Assembly (NCBI GenBank): GCA_002914805.1
Contig: JXTB01000157.1
Coordinates: 571,663 to 635,662 of the forward strand
Direction of reading: 5' to 3'
DNA: 64,000 bases
DNA from: Parasponia andersonii
Taxonomy: Eukaryota > Streptophyta > Magnoliopsida > Rosales > Cannabaceae
Positions 12,199 through 24,403 of this stretch are shown here, piece by piece. Both the position numbers and the translations under genes were made by a program. Position 1 is the stretch's first letter. Each line of letters begins with the position of its first letter. Under the pieces are notes generated by a model that did no database searches, was not told the DNA's origin, and saw only the letters and a program-made list of their open reading frames with translations.

Positions 12199-13304
12199 GG
12201 GTTTTTTTTTTAAAAAAAAACTTTTCTTCCTAAATTATAGTGTTTGTTTCATTTTGCCCAGTAATATGAAGCCTTTCAAAAATTCTATCTGATTTTATGT
12301 CATGGGTTAAGAATCTCCTCTAATGTTACGTTGTGTTTTAAAAATTCAATCTAACGTTATGTTTTGTTTAAGTATTCTTCTTAATGTTATATTATATTTT
12401 AATAATTTACCTTCCAATAAAACAAAGGACACATTTTAAGTTTCGCAGTTAAAACTTTAAGGCAAAAAAAATATATATATCACTTCGTTGGAAACAAATT
12501 AATTTTTTTTCCATCCCCACCTATACTTTTAACTTGTAATTTCATTTCTTCTTTTTGATATAGCCTCCAAAAAAAAATTATTTTGGAAAAAAAAAACCAT
12601 ATCAATAGTGAAAAATTCACCTTAAATCATTTAAAAGAAACAATTATAATTAATATAAAGGATATTGTTCCTACCTTCTAGCATAATATTACTATTAACA
12701 AAAGGTCCAAATATTATCGTTAACAAAAGAGCTCACTATTCATCAAATTTGACACTTTTCCATTTTTTTTTAAACTTTTTTTCATCCTTTACTGAAAGTT
12801 ATGAAAAATAATTTTTTTTTTTTTTAAAATATCTAAGGCTCAGGTTAGAGAATTAGGGTTTTATTTTTTCTCAAGCTGAAATAAATGGGAGATCCTTTTG
12901 TTTTTCAAATAATATTTTCTTTTGATAATGATACTAATATTCTTTGCATTTCAACTATAATTGTTTTTTAAATTATTTAAGATGAATTTTCTTCTGCTGC
13001 TATGGTTTTTTATTTTCCAAAAAATAAGTTTGGAGGCTATGTTGAAGACAAGAAATGAAAGTATAAGCCAAAAATTTAGGTGGAGAGGGAAAGAAAAATT
13101 AATTAGTGCCTAAAGTGATATTGGAGGGTTTGCTTTAAAGTTTTAACTACTAAGCTTAAAATGTATTTTTTGTTCTACTAGAAGGTAAATTGTTAAAACA
13201 TAACATAACGTTGGAGGGAGAGTTTTTAAAATATTTCATATTACAAGAGACAAAATGAGACAAACACTATACTTAACGAAAAAAGATGAAAAAAAAAAAT
13301 ACCC
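12199..13304. mobile_element. Non-autonomous DNA transposon with long TIRs and 9-bp target duplication (Mutator-like)
   Basis: The left arm (about 12199-12590) and right arm (about 13010-13304) are inverted copies of each other. Matching landmarks are TATAGTGTTTGT near the ends, AATTTACCTTC, and the inner ATAGCCTCCAAA against TTTGGAGGCTAT. The ends are GGG and CCC. They are flanked by TTGTTTAAA (12190-12198) and TCGTTTAAA (13305-13313), a 9-bp repeat with one mismatch, as expected of Mutator-like elements. About 1.1 kb in all. The interior of about 420 bp is AT-rich with no transposase frame, so the element would need a partner for movement. The arms have diverged by substitutions and small gaps, so it is not a very recent insertion. 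Confidence 0.75.
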
Positions 13305-13313
13305 TCGTTTAAA

Positions 13314-14262
13314 CCTAAGTTCTCGGGGGGACAAAGTTACGTATTTATATGAATTTTATAATACAAAGTTAAGTATATACGCATTGAATGATTACTCTTT
13401 TAAAAACGTACCAAAGTTTTTTAGAAGACACAGCTTCTTTTAAAATCTTTACCATGAAATTATTGTTTTTTTTTAGTAAAATGTTTTCTTGCATTTTATT
13501 TAATTTTTTTCCTCTTTATAATTTCTTTTTCCTTCTATATGCAATTGTTTTAGTCGTCATCTTCTAGATAAATGCTATTTTCTGAATTTTAAAACAAAAT
13601 TTTAAAGGATTATTCTTTAAAAAATGATAACTATCATAAGATATAAATAATAAAATGAATTTATTTTTGTTAATTTTTCTTTTTTTCCAGCAAAAAGTAT
13701 AAAAAATAAAAAACAAAATGGGAGTCACGTGCCTTAGGCACCTTCTCATAAACTAATAATATATACGAAGGGAATAGCGTTGATTTATGTGTTTAGCTGC
13801 TTACCGATTTTTTAACATTTTTGGTTTGTGTATTTATTTGTTGCCTGAATCTGTTTATGTTCTTTTTTTTTTCTTTTGTTTTTTCTTTTAATGCTAGACC
13901 TTTTTTCTGCCTTCATCCTTCTTGGGCCAGACCCAAATCTTATCACCTTAGGGCACACCAAAAATGCTTTTTAAATTGCCTTTTTCTTTGTAGCAAAATA
14001 TAGGTTAGTAATGTATGTAATACAGTTTATATTTTTTTACACTATTTTTTTTTTAATTTTTCAACTCTTAATTACTAAAATGTTGTCAAAGTAACAATAA
14101 AAGTTAAATAAAAGGGTACGTGCCACTATTACTAGTGTCATAATAAGAGTTGAAGTCTTACTAGTAAGTAGTATCAAACTAAGAGTTGAAGTCTCACTTT
14201 CTAATATGAAAGAAGTGGCCACAGTAACGAAGGAAAATCCTAAACTATTATAAACGATTTTT
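13314..14262. other. Short AT-rich spacer between two transposons
   Basis: This interval of about 950 bp between the two inverted-repeat elements contains T/A-rich DNA and no supportable gene. Confidence 0.5.
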
Positions 14263-16626
14263 TAGGAAAATTGATCTGGACAGTTCAAATTTGGGCTAAA
14301 ATGACGTTTTTAGCTCACTTTTTAAAATGACATTTCTAATACTCTCTAGGTAACAAAAAGTCTAAAATACTCTTGACTTGATTGATCTCTGTCAGAACTT
14401 TTGTGCTCTATTTTCCCTTCTCCTTTTTTTTTTTTTTTTTGGTTTTTGTAAATTTAAAAAATGTATAAAGGAAGCGGAAGAGAAACCACCATGTTAGAAT
14501 AAAGTGACAAATTCTCTATTATTTGTTATTATCTATCACAAATATATGACTTTAAGTTACATTAAAATATAAAATATCTCAAGAGATGCAAATATTTAAT
14601 AAAAGTTTATCATAAACTGAAAATCGATTATAAATGATCAAATCATCCATTAGTCTTTATAACTAAAAAATAAAAAAGCAGTTACAAAAATACATTATTG
14701 TCGTTATTAATTTGTGACTATCACAAAATGTATGATCCTAAGTCATAAGTTGTCCGACTTTATGTCACATATACTAATCACATATCTCAAAACAATATTA
14801 ATCACACATATCTTCTAGAATGACTTCTTGGTCCATAATTAGTTGTATATAACGAGATTCGATTCTTGTATGTTTGCCTATTATGCCCACGTTATTATTG
14901 TCCTACCTACCATTGTAATTCAAGAAAATAATAATACTGCCTATGTCTGCAAAAATAATAAATATGGATCTATAATTAGCCAATAAATTATGTGACAAGA
15001 TCTCACAATATTAGTTTATGATGTAAAAAAAACTATGATCATGACTCTCACACTTGTAATAAATAGTCACAAAATTTTGATTACTTTTAAATACGAAGAT
15101 ATTAATAATAGAAAATAAACTCAGACAAAATGTCACAAATTTAAATAAACTCAGACAAAATGTCACAAATTTTGTGACGCTTTCTAATCATACAAAGTGG
15201 TCTCACAAATGTAGATTACTTCTAATCACAATATCATTAAAATAAGATAACACACTGTGATAATTTATCACAAAAATTAATAGGCAGTCACACAAGTATT
15301 AATATTATCACAGTTATATTTGTATGCCTCATGATCGAATACATTTGATTCAGATCTGGAAGGAAAAAGTACTTTTATGTATCATACTCAGTATTTTGAC
15401 ACATTATCATGCAAATTTTGACAATAAGTGACACATATTATGACTTTTAATATATACTTGAAAAGATTTTAAAGTAAATATATTTTTAATCATCTTAGTC
15501 ATCAAATATAACATATGACCTTATACAACTATTACTCACTTAATTTTAACTGCATATTAGAATAGACCTGAAAAGAAACATAAATATACTCTCTTCTACA
15601 AGTAAATTATGAAGAATAAATCCGACCTTAAACAAAGAAAATGTGGTAGATTGGAGACAATAGATAATAATAAAACAGAGAAACTTGTAGCTAAACCAGA
15701 TAGAGATGTGGGTAGAGAAGCTTCGAGTTGAACCTCAAAGAGAGATGGGTGGATGACTAGAATATTATCACAGTTTATCACAAAAATTAATAGACAGTCA
15801 CACAAGTATTAATATTATCACAGTTATATTTGTATGCCTCATGATCGAATACATTTGATTCAGATCTGGGAGGAAAAAGTACTTTTATGTATCATACTCA
15901 GTTTTTTGACACATTATCATGCAAATTTTGACAATAAGTGACACATATTATGACTTTTAATATATACTTGAAAAGATTTTAAAGTAAATATGTTTTTAAT
16001 CATCTTAGTCATCAAATATAACATATGACCTTATACAACTATTACTCACTTAATTTTAACTGTATATTAGAATAGACCTGAAAAGAAACATAATATACCT
16101 TCTTCTACAAATAAATTGTGAAGAATAAATCCGACCTTAAACAAAGAAAATGTGGTAGATTGGAGACAATAGATGACAATAAAACAGAGAAACTTGTAGC
16201 TAAACCAGATAGAGATGTGGGTAGAGAAGCTTCGAGTTGAACCTCAAAGAGAGATGGGTGGATGACTAGAATGGAGCTCAACTAAATAGAGAGAGATGAG
16301 CTAAGAAACTTTGAGCTGAACCAGAGAAGAAAATGGGTAGCTCTGGATTTAGGGAGAAGAAAGAGAGAAAGAGAGAGATGGGTAAATCCGGGTTTTAGTA
16401 AGAACAATAGTACCTTTAGGAGGGAAAATGAAGGAAAAAAAAGGGAAAAAGTAGAGAAAATGAGGGAAAAGTGGACAACTTTTGATTAAAAAAATAATAT
16501 GTGTCATAAGGGTATTTTTAGAGCACCTTTTTTTCTCTATCCAAAATACAACAATAAAAATCATTTTAAAAAGTGAACGAAAAAATCAATTTAGTCCAAA
16601 TTTGAACTATCCCAGTCATTTTCCCC
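14263..16626. mobile_element. Non-autonomous long-TIR DNA transposon (Mutator-like) with internal duplication
   Basis: The left end (GGAAAATTGATCTGGACAGT, from 14265) matches the reverse complement of the right end (GGGGAAAATGACTGGGATAG, ending near 16626). Similarity continues through AGTTCAAATTTGG and CACTTTTTAAAATGA for about 110 bp on each side. Size is about 2.36 kb. The flanks GATTTTTTA (14256-14264) and GAATTTTAT (16627-16635) agree at only 6 of 9 positions, so the target duplication is uncertain and the outer ends may be off by a few bases. The interior has many TGTCACAAAT-like words, a 30-bp tandem repeat near 15113-15172, a 510-bp tandem duplication and a purine-rich right subterminal part. 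No transposase coding sequence is seen. Confidence 0.68.
15264..16282. repeat. 510-bp tandem duplication inside the transposon
   Basis: Two head-to-tail copies start at 15264 and 15774; for example the ATGATCGAATACATTTGATT word lies at 15331 and at 15841, an offset of 510. The copies differ at only a few positions and by about one base of length. The duplication therefore arose after the element itself formed and is much younger than the divergence between the element's two arms. Confidence 0.88.
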
Positions 16627-17799
16627 GAATTTTATTAAAAATGAATAACAGCTTAAAAATAACATTTCTTCATACATCTTGCTCTTGTTACTTGTACTCA
16701 TTCCATCACATGAATCATTCACTTAGACTTGCCATTCTTAGATGCTAGTAGAAAAAATTCCAAATATGGATTTTGTAAACATTATCAACTTGTTTGAAAA
16801 AGGCATCGTTTATCACAAGTCCAAGTTAACTAAGTCGAATTTGAATTTTATAAACAACCTTCTCCTTTGAACACTTTGTAGTCCTTAAAAATTTCTTTCA
16901 TGGCCATTGAGGCAGTAATAACACGAATTTCACGTTCAATAATCGTGTATATACGGTCACAGGTAAGACGACAAGGAATTGAAAACTTCTCATATGGGTA
17001 TACAAACTTGGCATAAAGAAGGAGCAGTCTTATCATCGTGTGGAGGACATATTTTGAAAGATGTTGTCATAATCAACATTAGATTTTCAACAGACTTAGC
17101 CTCGACACAAAAAAACCCAAGTGGTTAGAGAGATGAAAATGCTGGTGCACTTCTAAAATAAATGACCAACGGTATTGCCGGCTAAGCTCAGGAATGGTGA
17201 AACAATTGACGCCTCCATCATTTGAATGCATGTTCCCTTCGAGGGCCTCTGGTAACTAAGTGCTAGAACTCATTCTGTATAATATTGGATTCATAATTCA
17301 ATTCAAATCAATAATTGCAATTGCTGATTTTTTTATTGGCAACTTTCCAATAATAGGAATATTGATGTGTTACAATAAAAGAAACTATCACAAAGACTTG
17401 TATAGTTGGAGATTTGGACCAAAAGACTTTTCTGTCTTAGCTCTTTTCCTATGATTAGGCTCTTCCTTAACATCTTCGTCATGTTCTTGGTTCTGATTGC
17501 TCTCAGTTGTAATCTCTTATATTTGTTTAGACGAACTAAATTCTTCTTTTGATCTACATAGAAATACACAAGAACAATACATTTCCAGACTCTATTATCA
17601 TGTTTTAGTGTATGCCTGAGATTTATGACTCAAACATAAAAAATCGATAGGTAGTATTATTTCTTACATGCCTAATAAGAATACAATCAACCATTTTTGG
17701 ATCATTTTTCTAGATGTAGATGCGACTATTTTAACAAGACACCTTCCATATTTGTAAGTAGTTATAGGAAGATTTTCTTCCTTTTCATAACATATAATC
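16627..17799. other. Unassigned intergenic DNA
   Basis: No gene is recognised. Composition is somewhat less AT-extreme around 17100-17500, and short open frames occur on both strands, but none has family motifs I recognise. It may be decayed transposon sequence. Confidence 0.4.
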
Positions 17800-19170
17800 C
17801 TCGTATATTCACACTAATAAGTGCATATTTGACATGTTAATTGATATATTCCTCTATATTAACATTAGTTATTTTCTTATAATTCATAGGTTTTTAATAT
17901 TATTTTCATATTTGTAGGTATTTTAAAGAAGAAGGAATGAATCAGAGCTAAAACAGGGTGAAACCGACGAAGAAATCAAAAAACGGAAAAAATAGAGTAG
18001 CAGAGCCTGGCACCGCAGTGCCAAATCTCGGGTAAGTTGCAAGTTTGTGCTTAATTTTTGGAGCTGTAGTTCCAGATCATCAGTGCCATAGCACCAGTCA
18101 AAACGAGAAACTTCAAGTTTTCAAGCTTTAACCGACTTTTGACTTTAGGAAAGTGCTATAGGACGACTCTAAGCCCTCATACACTATAAAAAGACCTTTG
18201 AATTCAGAAATATTCAGACTTAGATACTCATAAATACTTAGAAGCTAGAGAAAGAGAGAATCAAGAGGAGAAAAAAAGCTTAGAGATTATTTTTAGCAAC
18301 TTTAAACAATTATATTCCTTTCTCTTTTTTTAAATCTCTTTTATTTATTTGACCAAGTATGATGTTCTTATTGTTTATTCTTGTTTACATGCTAGTTTAG
18401 TTTTCTTTTAGGTTAAGGGCTATTTCAAAATCCTAGATATGTAATTAAATTGATTATTTCTAAGTTTTCATATATGTCAATCAATTATTTAGATTTATCT
18501 ATATTCTTCTATACTCATTGATTATTATGTTTATTATTTATTGTTTAGACGACTGACTAGATGATTTATAATGAATATATATATTGCTATATTTAGAAAT
18601 TAGATCAGTAACTATCTAGTTTCTAATTAAGGTAGCATGATTATAGTTAGATATGATTGCGTAATTATGTTTATCTATGTTGAAAGATATGATCTAGGTC
18701 AAAAGATTTCGAACTTGTGAGATGACTTACATAGTTTAATATATTTCCTAATTGTAATGCATTAACAAGATTAATAGAGAGAGCTTGTTCGAGATTGTCT
18801 AGTTGATAGGATTTAGATGAACAGTTTATTTTATCTAATATATTTAGAGGAAAATTAGAAATAGTAGAGCTTATTATTATTTCTAGCTAAAGAATTCGAA
18901 TGTTAATTGATGTGAAACTTAGTAATAATTTATTGAAGTATTTAATAGTGATGAATGAACTTTTAACTTATTTATTTATTCTTGCTTTCTTGTTATTTAT
19001 GTTAAATTCTAATAGGTTTAGATTTAGTTTAGATTAAGATATCCTATATAACCGTAGGATTAATAATTTATTAGTTAGATTAATTCATCGTGGGATCGAT
19101 CCTTACTACCACTATATTAGGTTAAATTAGGATAAAAATACAAAGATTTTAATTTGTTGTGTAATGACCA
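17800..19170 (+). mobile_element. Probable LTR-retrotransposon fossil, LTR-like (Ty3/Gypsy type suspected)
   Basis: The segment has the build of a plant LTR. It begins with a T-rich part with a TTTGTAGGTATTTTAAAG word, then GAAGAAGGAATGAATCAGAGC. A block of short imperfect GC-richer inverted words (GGCACCGCAGTGCC) follows at about 18008-18023. A TATA-like TATAAAAAG lies near 18185, then a long T-rich tail, and a TCGTGGGATCGATCC motif near 19087-19101, of a kind common close to the 3' end of such LTRs. No gag or pol coding is seen beside it, so it looks like a solo LTR or a small remnant. The outer limits are approximate and the family call is tentative; a relic, not recent. Confidence 0.45.
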
Positions 19171-19268
19171 TATCGAACACAAAATAATACTCGAGGCAAT
19201 GAGAAATTAATCTTTGAAATACTTTAATTGAATTATAAATTTAATAGAAATATATAAGAATCCGACGT

Positions 19269-19396
19269 GACCTAAGAATGCAGTTCTTAGTGCCCATGGA
19301 GCCTATATAAAGATGCTATACAAGAATCCCACGACCTAAGAATGCAGTTCTTAGTACCCATGGAGCCTATATAAAGATGCTATACAAGAATCCCAC
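19269..19396. repeat. Tandem duplication of a 64-bp unit with hairpin and TATA-like motif
   Basis: Two adjacent 64-bp copies (19269-19332 and 19333-19396) differ at one position (G or A before CCCATGGAG). Each contains a perfect 7-bp hairpin (CTAAGAA, 5-base loop, TTCTTAG), then GAGCCTATATAAAGATGC and a final ATCCCAC. The second copy runs on into ATCAACG. The TCCCACATCR word is like the upstream element of plant snRNA genes and also like words in some plant LTRs. I cannot tell which, if either, applies. Confidence 0.9.
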
Positions 19397-20914
19397 ATCA
19401 ACGAATAGAAAGCAGTTTGCTCTTTACTACACACCTAATTGGACAACATATTAGCAATTAATTAGTGATTTTTATTTGATAACTTTAATTTAATAGAAAT
19501 ATTATAATATTATCTTACAGCGAAGAACTAAAATCCATTTAGGTAAGAAAATTCTCAAGAAAATAAACATACAAATAGAAAAATTGAAGGTTGTTGTTTT
19601 AACTTTTTAATAATCATAAATTATCAGTCTTAAATATGACTCAACTCAAAAATGGTCAAAATTTTGAAAAACTTATGTGCTCAATATACATATTGATATA
19701 CTGAAATGAATTGAAAAGAGAAATTACAAAAAAGCAAGATACCTACCCAAATTTTTAGTTTGTTACACAAAGAGGCTACAGTAGGATCTCAATTTTTGGA
19801 TTCACCTGACCCAAAATAATTTATATTTGATTAATATCCAACGGTTAAAAAGTTCATTCCTTACATAAATTCAACTGCTCTTGCATGCACCAAATCACTC
19901 TTATTTGGTTAATGGATTTTGAAAAAATAAAATAAAATAAAAATTCCATATAAGATGAGCAATTGAGTCAGACGGATGTCGAAGGTAACTAGTATGTAAA
20001 TATATACACATAGGTGCTTCTTCAATGTGCATTGAAATATTCAGTCAATAATGATTACTCTAATTTGGATCGTCAAATTTTGAACGGATGATTATAAAAA
20101 GTTGAGTAATTGTATCAAAAAAAATTTAGGATATTTAATGCTTTATAAATATAGAAATTAATTTCTGATTAAGAATTTTTAAATGCATCAGTCAATGAAT
20201 TTTGTACATTCACAATTTATTTATTTTTATTTTGAATTAAATATTTATTAGTAAAAACAGATAAAAATAAAAAAGAAAAAATTGGACAAAAAAGAAAAAA
20301 AAATGATTTGATCGATTACAGGTCACCCGCTCAGGGACGAACGGACATTGTCCTTACTCAATTTTATCTTTCCTTTTAAAAATGTCCAATTGATACGCAT
20401 CTCTATAGTTTTTTAGACTAAATTACGTCCAAAACCCCCACTAAAAAGTAGAGAAAATATAAAATAGCCCTCATAAAATAAATAAAATGCAATTTCAGCC
20501 CATATTTGACCAAAATTCTGGCTTCGTCCCTGTACCGGGTTATTGCTTCTTCTTCTCACCTTTCGATCACTTATTTTAGTATTTCTTTTTTATGCCCTTT
20601 TTCATCAAACGCAATTAAAAATTGTTGGAATGATTTGCTAACAAATTTTGGAATTTGGAGGACTACAAAAAGTAACATTTTTTTTTGTTCTGCTCTCTGT
20701 ACTATGAATAACTTATTGAAACTATGGTTGAAGTTCGGAGTCACCAGCCATGGTAAAGAGGAAAAATACAAAGATAGAAGAAAATAAAGATCATTTAGAA
20801 AAATGAAAAAGGAAAAAAAAACTTGAAACCGAACAAATACTAAATGAAAAAAAAAAAGGATCATGTGAATGCACAGAGGGAAGTTAGTGAATGGATATAG
20901 AACTTCTTTCATAG
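19397..20914. other. AT-rich intergenic DNA
   Basis: No supportable gene. The part at about 20410-20530 (CCAAAACCCCCACTAAAAAG onward) has the look of a transposon end, but I found no inverted partner. Confidence 0.45.
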
Positions 20915-22324
20915 GGTTAATGACAACAAAATTCTTGACTTTTGACTTTTGTTTTTGTAAAAAAGGTCTTAATTTTTCAATTCTGTAAAATAATATTTTT
21001 ACATTTTATATTTATGCAAATTTGTACCAATTTGCTATTTTAATACTAAAAATAAGAAACTTTCCCCATAACTTAATAAAAAAAATGTTAAACACGAATA
21101 TAATCTCAATAATATTTTACAAAAGTTTATTTAACTTTTAATCAAATTTGGAAAATAAAAAACATAAGGTAAAGTATCAAACGATTTGGTGAGGGAGATG
21201 AGTAGACTCGATTTGAGCTGCTGAGTTAGAAAAAAATCTTCAAAGATAGAGCCTTTCTACTCTACTTCCCTTTATTATTATGGGTGTCAAATCTCTATAT
21301 GAATGTGGAATTGAGTTAGAAGATAGTAGTTTATAGCGCCAGAGATGTCTTTAGGAGCGTGCTCCATGTCGACGATGACAAAGCCATAGCTGGAGAGACT
21401 GGGGAGAAACTGAGGAGGAAGATGTCATATATTTATTATATTCTCCGTCATTTATTTTCTTTCTCTATTTGTTTTACCTTTTTTAAATATTTTCTAGGTC
21501 ATTTTCTTTCTAGGTTCGGAGGTGTGGATCAATTTTCAATTTCTCAATATCAATTAACTTTTCCCACTTTTATCCAAGCATATTGCCAATTTTTTGCACC
21601 AAATTCTCTCTGTATAATCCCAGTTTATATTTTTAACATAATTTCAATCTTAGTTTGTAATCGCTCATTTTGTTTTTGAGTTTGATTCCCAGTGCAACAA
21701 CCAAAAAAAAAAAAAGAAAGAAAAAAAGGAAAATTTTGTTGGTGTTAAAATTTTTTTGTTAGTTGTTTTGTTTTGCAATTTTTTTGTTTAATTTTGAAAT
21801 ATAGATTAGATCAATGAATAGTTTTATTGTTTTGGTTTCTGGGTTTTATTTATTTTATGTTGTAAATGATATGGATGAGAAGAAGATGGTTCTTCCACTT
21901 GTTTGCCATCACCAAACCCGTCCTATGAGAGATCTGTGGTTTTATTTTTAATCCTGTTTTTGAATAAGGATTAGATTTATGCATATACATATTACATGTA
22001 TATAAATCACTGATATATGTGTTATAAAACCAACCACCTTCCGACTTGATATTCTACTTTTTGCTCTTTTATTTTTCTCGATTTTTAAAATTAAAAGTTA
22101 AATAAAATAATTACAAAATATTAGTTTTAAATTATATTAGTGTTTAATACTTTTATATTAAGTCAATAGAAATAGTATCCTATTTTTACTATTAAAGTAG
22201 CAAATTGGAATCATACAAATTTGCATAAATATGAAATATAATATATTATTTTGTAGAATTGAAAAATCAGATTTTTTTTTTGCAGAAAAGTCAAAAATCA
22301 AGGGTTTTTTTTTTGTCGTTAACC
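20915..22324. mobile_element. Non-autonomous long-TIR DNA transposon (Mutator-like)
   Basis: The left arm (from about 20915, GGTTAATGACAA) matches the reverse complement of the right arm (ending about 22324, GGTTAACGACAA). Shared landmarks are TTGACTTTT, TTTTTCAATTCT, AAAATAATAT, ATATTTATGCAAATTTGTA and CCAATTTGCTA, about 130 bp per arm. Total about 1.4 kb. Flanks CTTTCATAG and CTTTAATTA (taken to share the terminal C) agree at 6 of 9 positions, so the target duplication is weak. The interior has a less AT-rich block at about 21340-21430 that might be captured host sequence. No transposase is seen. Confidence 0.62.
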
Positions 22325-24337
22325 TTTAATTATATAGTGGGTAACCTTTTTATTACTTGGTGAGTTAGATTTTTTTTTTTTCAATCACATTCCATTAATT
22401 AATTATTACTTTCTCATTCTGGTTGCATTTATTCAATCTCATACCATTTTCTCATCAAAATTGAACTTTAAAAATGCAATTAAAGAAATTATAATATCAA
22501 AATTAAAATTGACGTGATAATACATAATAACTTCAAACTAAAAGTTTTGAAAAAAATTAAAATTAACATAGTTTATATAATGATTTCAAATTAAAAATAA
22601 TTAAAATTTAAGATCAAAATTGTCATGGTAGATAATACATAATAATTTTGTATCAACATAATTAAAAATATTAAACTTGAAGATTAAATTTATGTGTTAT
22701 TCTTGTTAAAGCTGATAAAAACTTTAAAATCATAATTGTCATGGTAGACTATAGTATATAGTTACTCTAGATTGGAGGTAATTAGGAAAATAAACTTCAA
22801 AAGAATAAGTTAAAAAGGTGATGGAAATTTATCCTAACGTGATTAATGAATTGCATGTATGTGAAACACTCTCAATATTCATAAATATTAATTTTTCTTG
22901 ACTTCTCAAGCTCATTATAGGAGAGATTTATTATTAGAAGTATGAAGAAATGAATATAATTAATATCTACTTTTTTCTTTATCTCCCATGGATTGTAAAA
23001 AATGAAGGAAAGAAAAGCGTAAAAAAAAAATGGATTAGACAATTTTAAAATATAAATTTTCAATTCCATGGAGCCAGTTTTTAAAAGAGAAAATTGATTC
23101 CAATAATTGGACATAAATAAATAAGATTGACTTATTATAGCAAATCATTTTTAATTGAGTCAAAAGTATTCATCCATGAAGTAAAAATAAAATACTTATT
23201 GAGAACTCACCTATATTATGAGGTCTTATTGGTTTATAATTAAATGGTTCGAAGAAAAGAAAAACATGATTAGGTATTAAAGTGTGGTACACTATGACAC
23301 TAATGAATTAAAATGGAATCTAGTAAAACTTAGAATAAAATCAAAATCTTCTTCTAAAAAACGACATGTCGTTTTCAGAGCATAAATAGCTTTTAAATCT
23401 TAAAATTAAACAACATGAGTCTTAATTATCAAAGAAATGTTACGAATACAATGACATGTCGTTTCGATACCAAACGGCAACTTTTTTTTTTTAAAATCTT
23501 TTTTTGTGTTGGGATTCCAGTTATATCCTCCAACTTGTGTTGCATTGACAGTCGTGTCCTTTGCTACATTTTTGCCATTGGTGTACACGTGACAGCTATT
23601 CATCCACGAGACCAGATAGTCTTCTTTCTTCCTTCTCAGTCGAGTTGAGCTGAGCTTTAAGCTTTGATTCTTAGAACCCGAGTCCGACCGCGGCCCGACC
23701 CGACGGAGTAGGCTGAGTCTCAAACCATTTAAGCTTCGAAACATCAACTAAGCTGTTGTCTGGTCTGGTCTAGTTTGGTCTCTGGAGTTTCAAGATTGGA
23801 CTTTGCTGATACGGTTCAACGGTATCACTTCGCGTATTTGTCAAGAATTATATATATATATATATATATATATTTATTATGTTAATTCATTTATTTTTAT
23901 TTATTTCTGGGAAAACTGAGTTTCCTCGATGGCAAATATAGTTATAGAGTTAAGTTATTGCGTTGTGTTTGTGTCTCTTCCATATGCTCGTAATATGTAT
24001 GATGAAATGCTCCACTGAACCCAATTTCGGTTGAAGACAAATATGGAGTATTGTCATTTTGGGTTTCAAATAATGGAACAGAACCTTCAATTTAAACTAG
24101 GGACCTTCGCCTAAACCTGGTTGTAATAGTGAACTGAGATGGTTATGTCATTTTGTTTTTGCTTCATCTTTTCTCTGACCCTTTTCAAATCTTATTCATG
24201 TATCATAGTTTTCGTAATTTATGATTTATTATTGTTCACTTCCTCTGCTTTGAAAAAAATATTATTTGAATTTATGCTTGCTTGCCTTTTTTTTTTTTTA
24301 TTTTTTATTTTTAAGAACTCATAATTTTCACATTAGG
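22325..24337. other. Intergenic DNA and probable promoter/5' leader of the APO1-like gene
   Basis: To about 23350 the DNA is AT-rich with no gene. An 18-bp perfect palindrome, AAAACGACATGTCGTTTT, lies at 23358-23375, and a second GACATGTCGTTT word follows at about 23453. The stretch 23640-23840 is less AT-rich and probably contains the promoter or a first non-coding exon of the APO1-like gene. It is followed by (TA)n at 23849-23872 and a T-rich intron-like part whose acceptor may be the CACATTAG at about 24330-24337. Confidence 0.4.
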
Positions 24338-24403
24338 AGACCGGCGGGAAATTCTTTTGGACTGAATCGAGGTAAGTCGGGAAGAACAGGCTGTTCCGGC
24401 TAA

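Noticed and set aside
16640-17569. Short frames that might be a transposase remnant
   Set aside because: No recognisable transposase or zinc-finger motif could be read in either strand.
21655-21720. TTTGATTCCCAGTGC followed by an A-rich tail, like a SINE end
   Set aside because: No tRNA-like head or A box upstream, and it sits within an inverted-repeat element, so the A tail alone is not enough.
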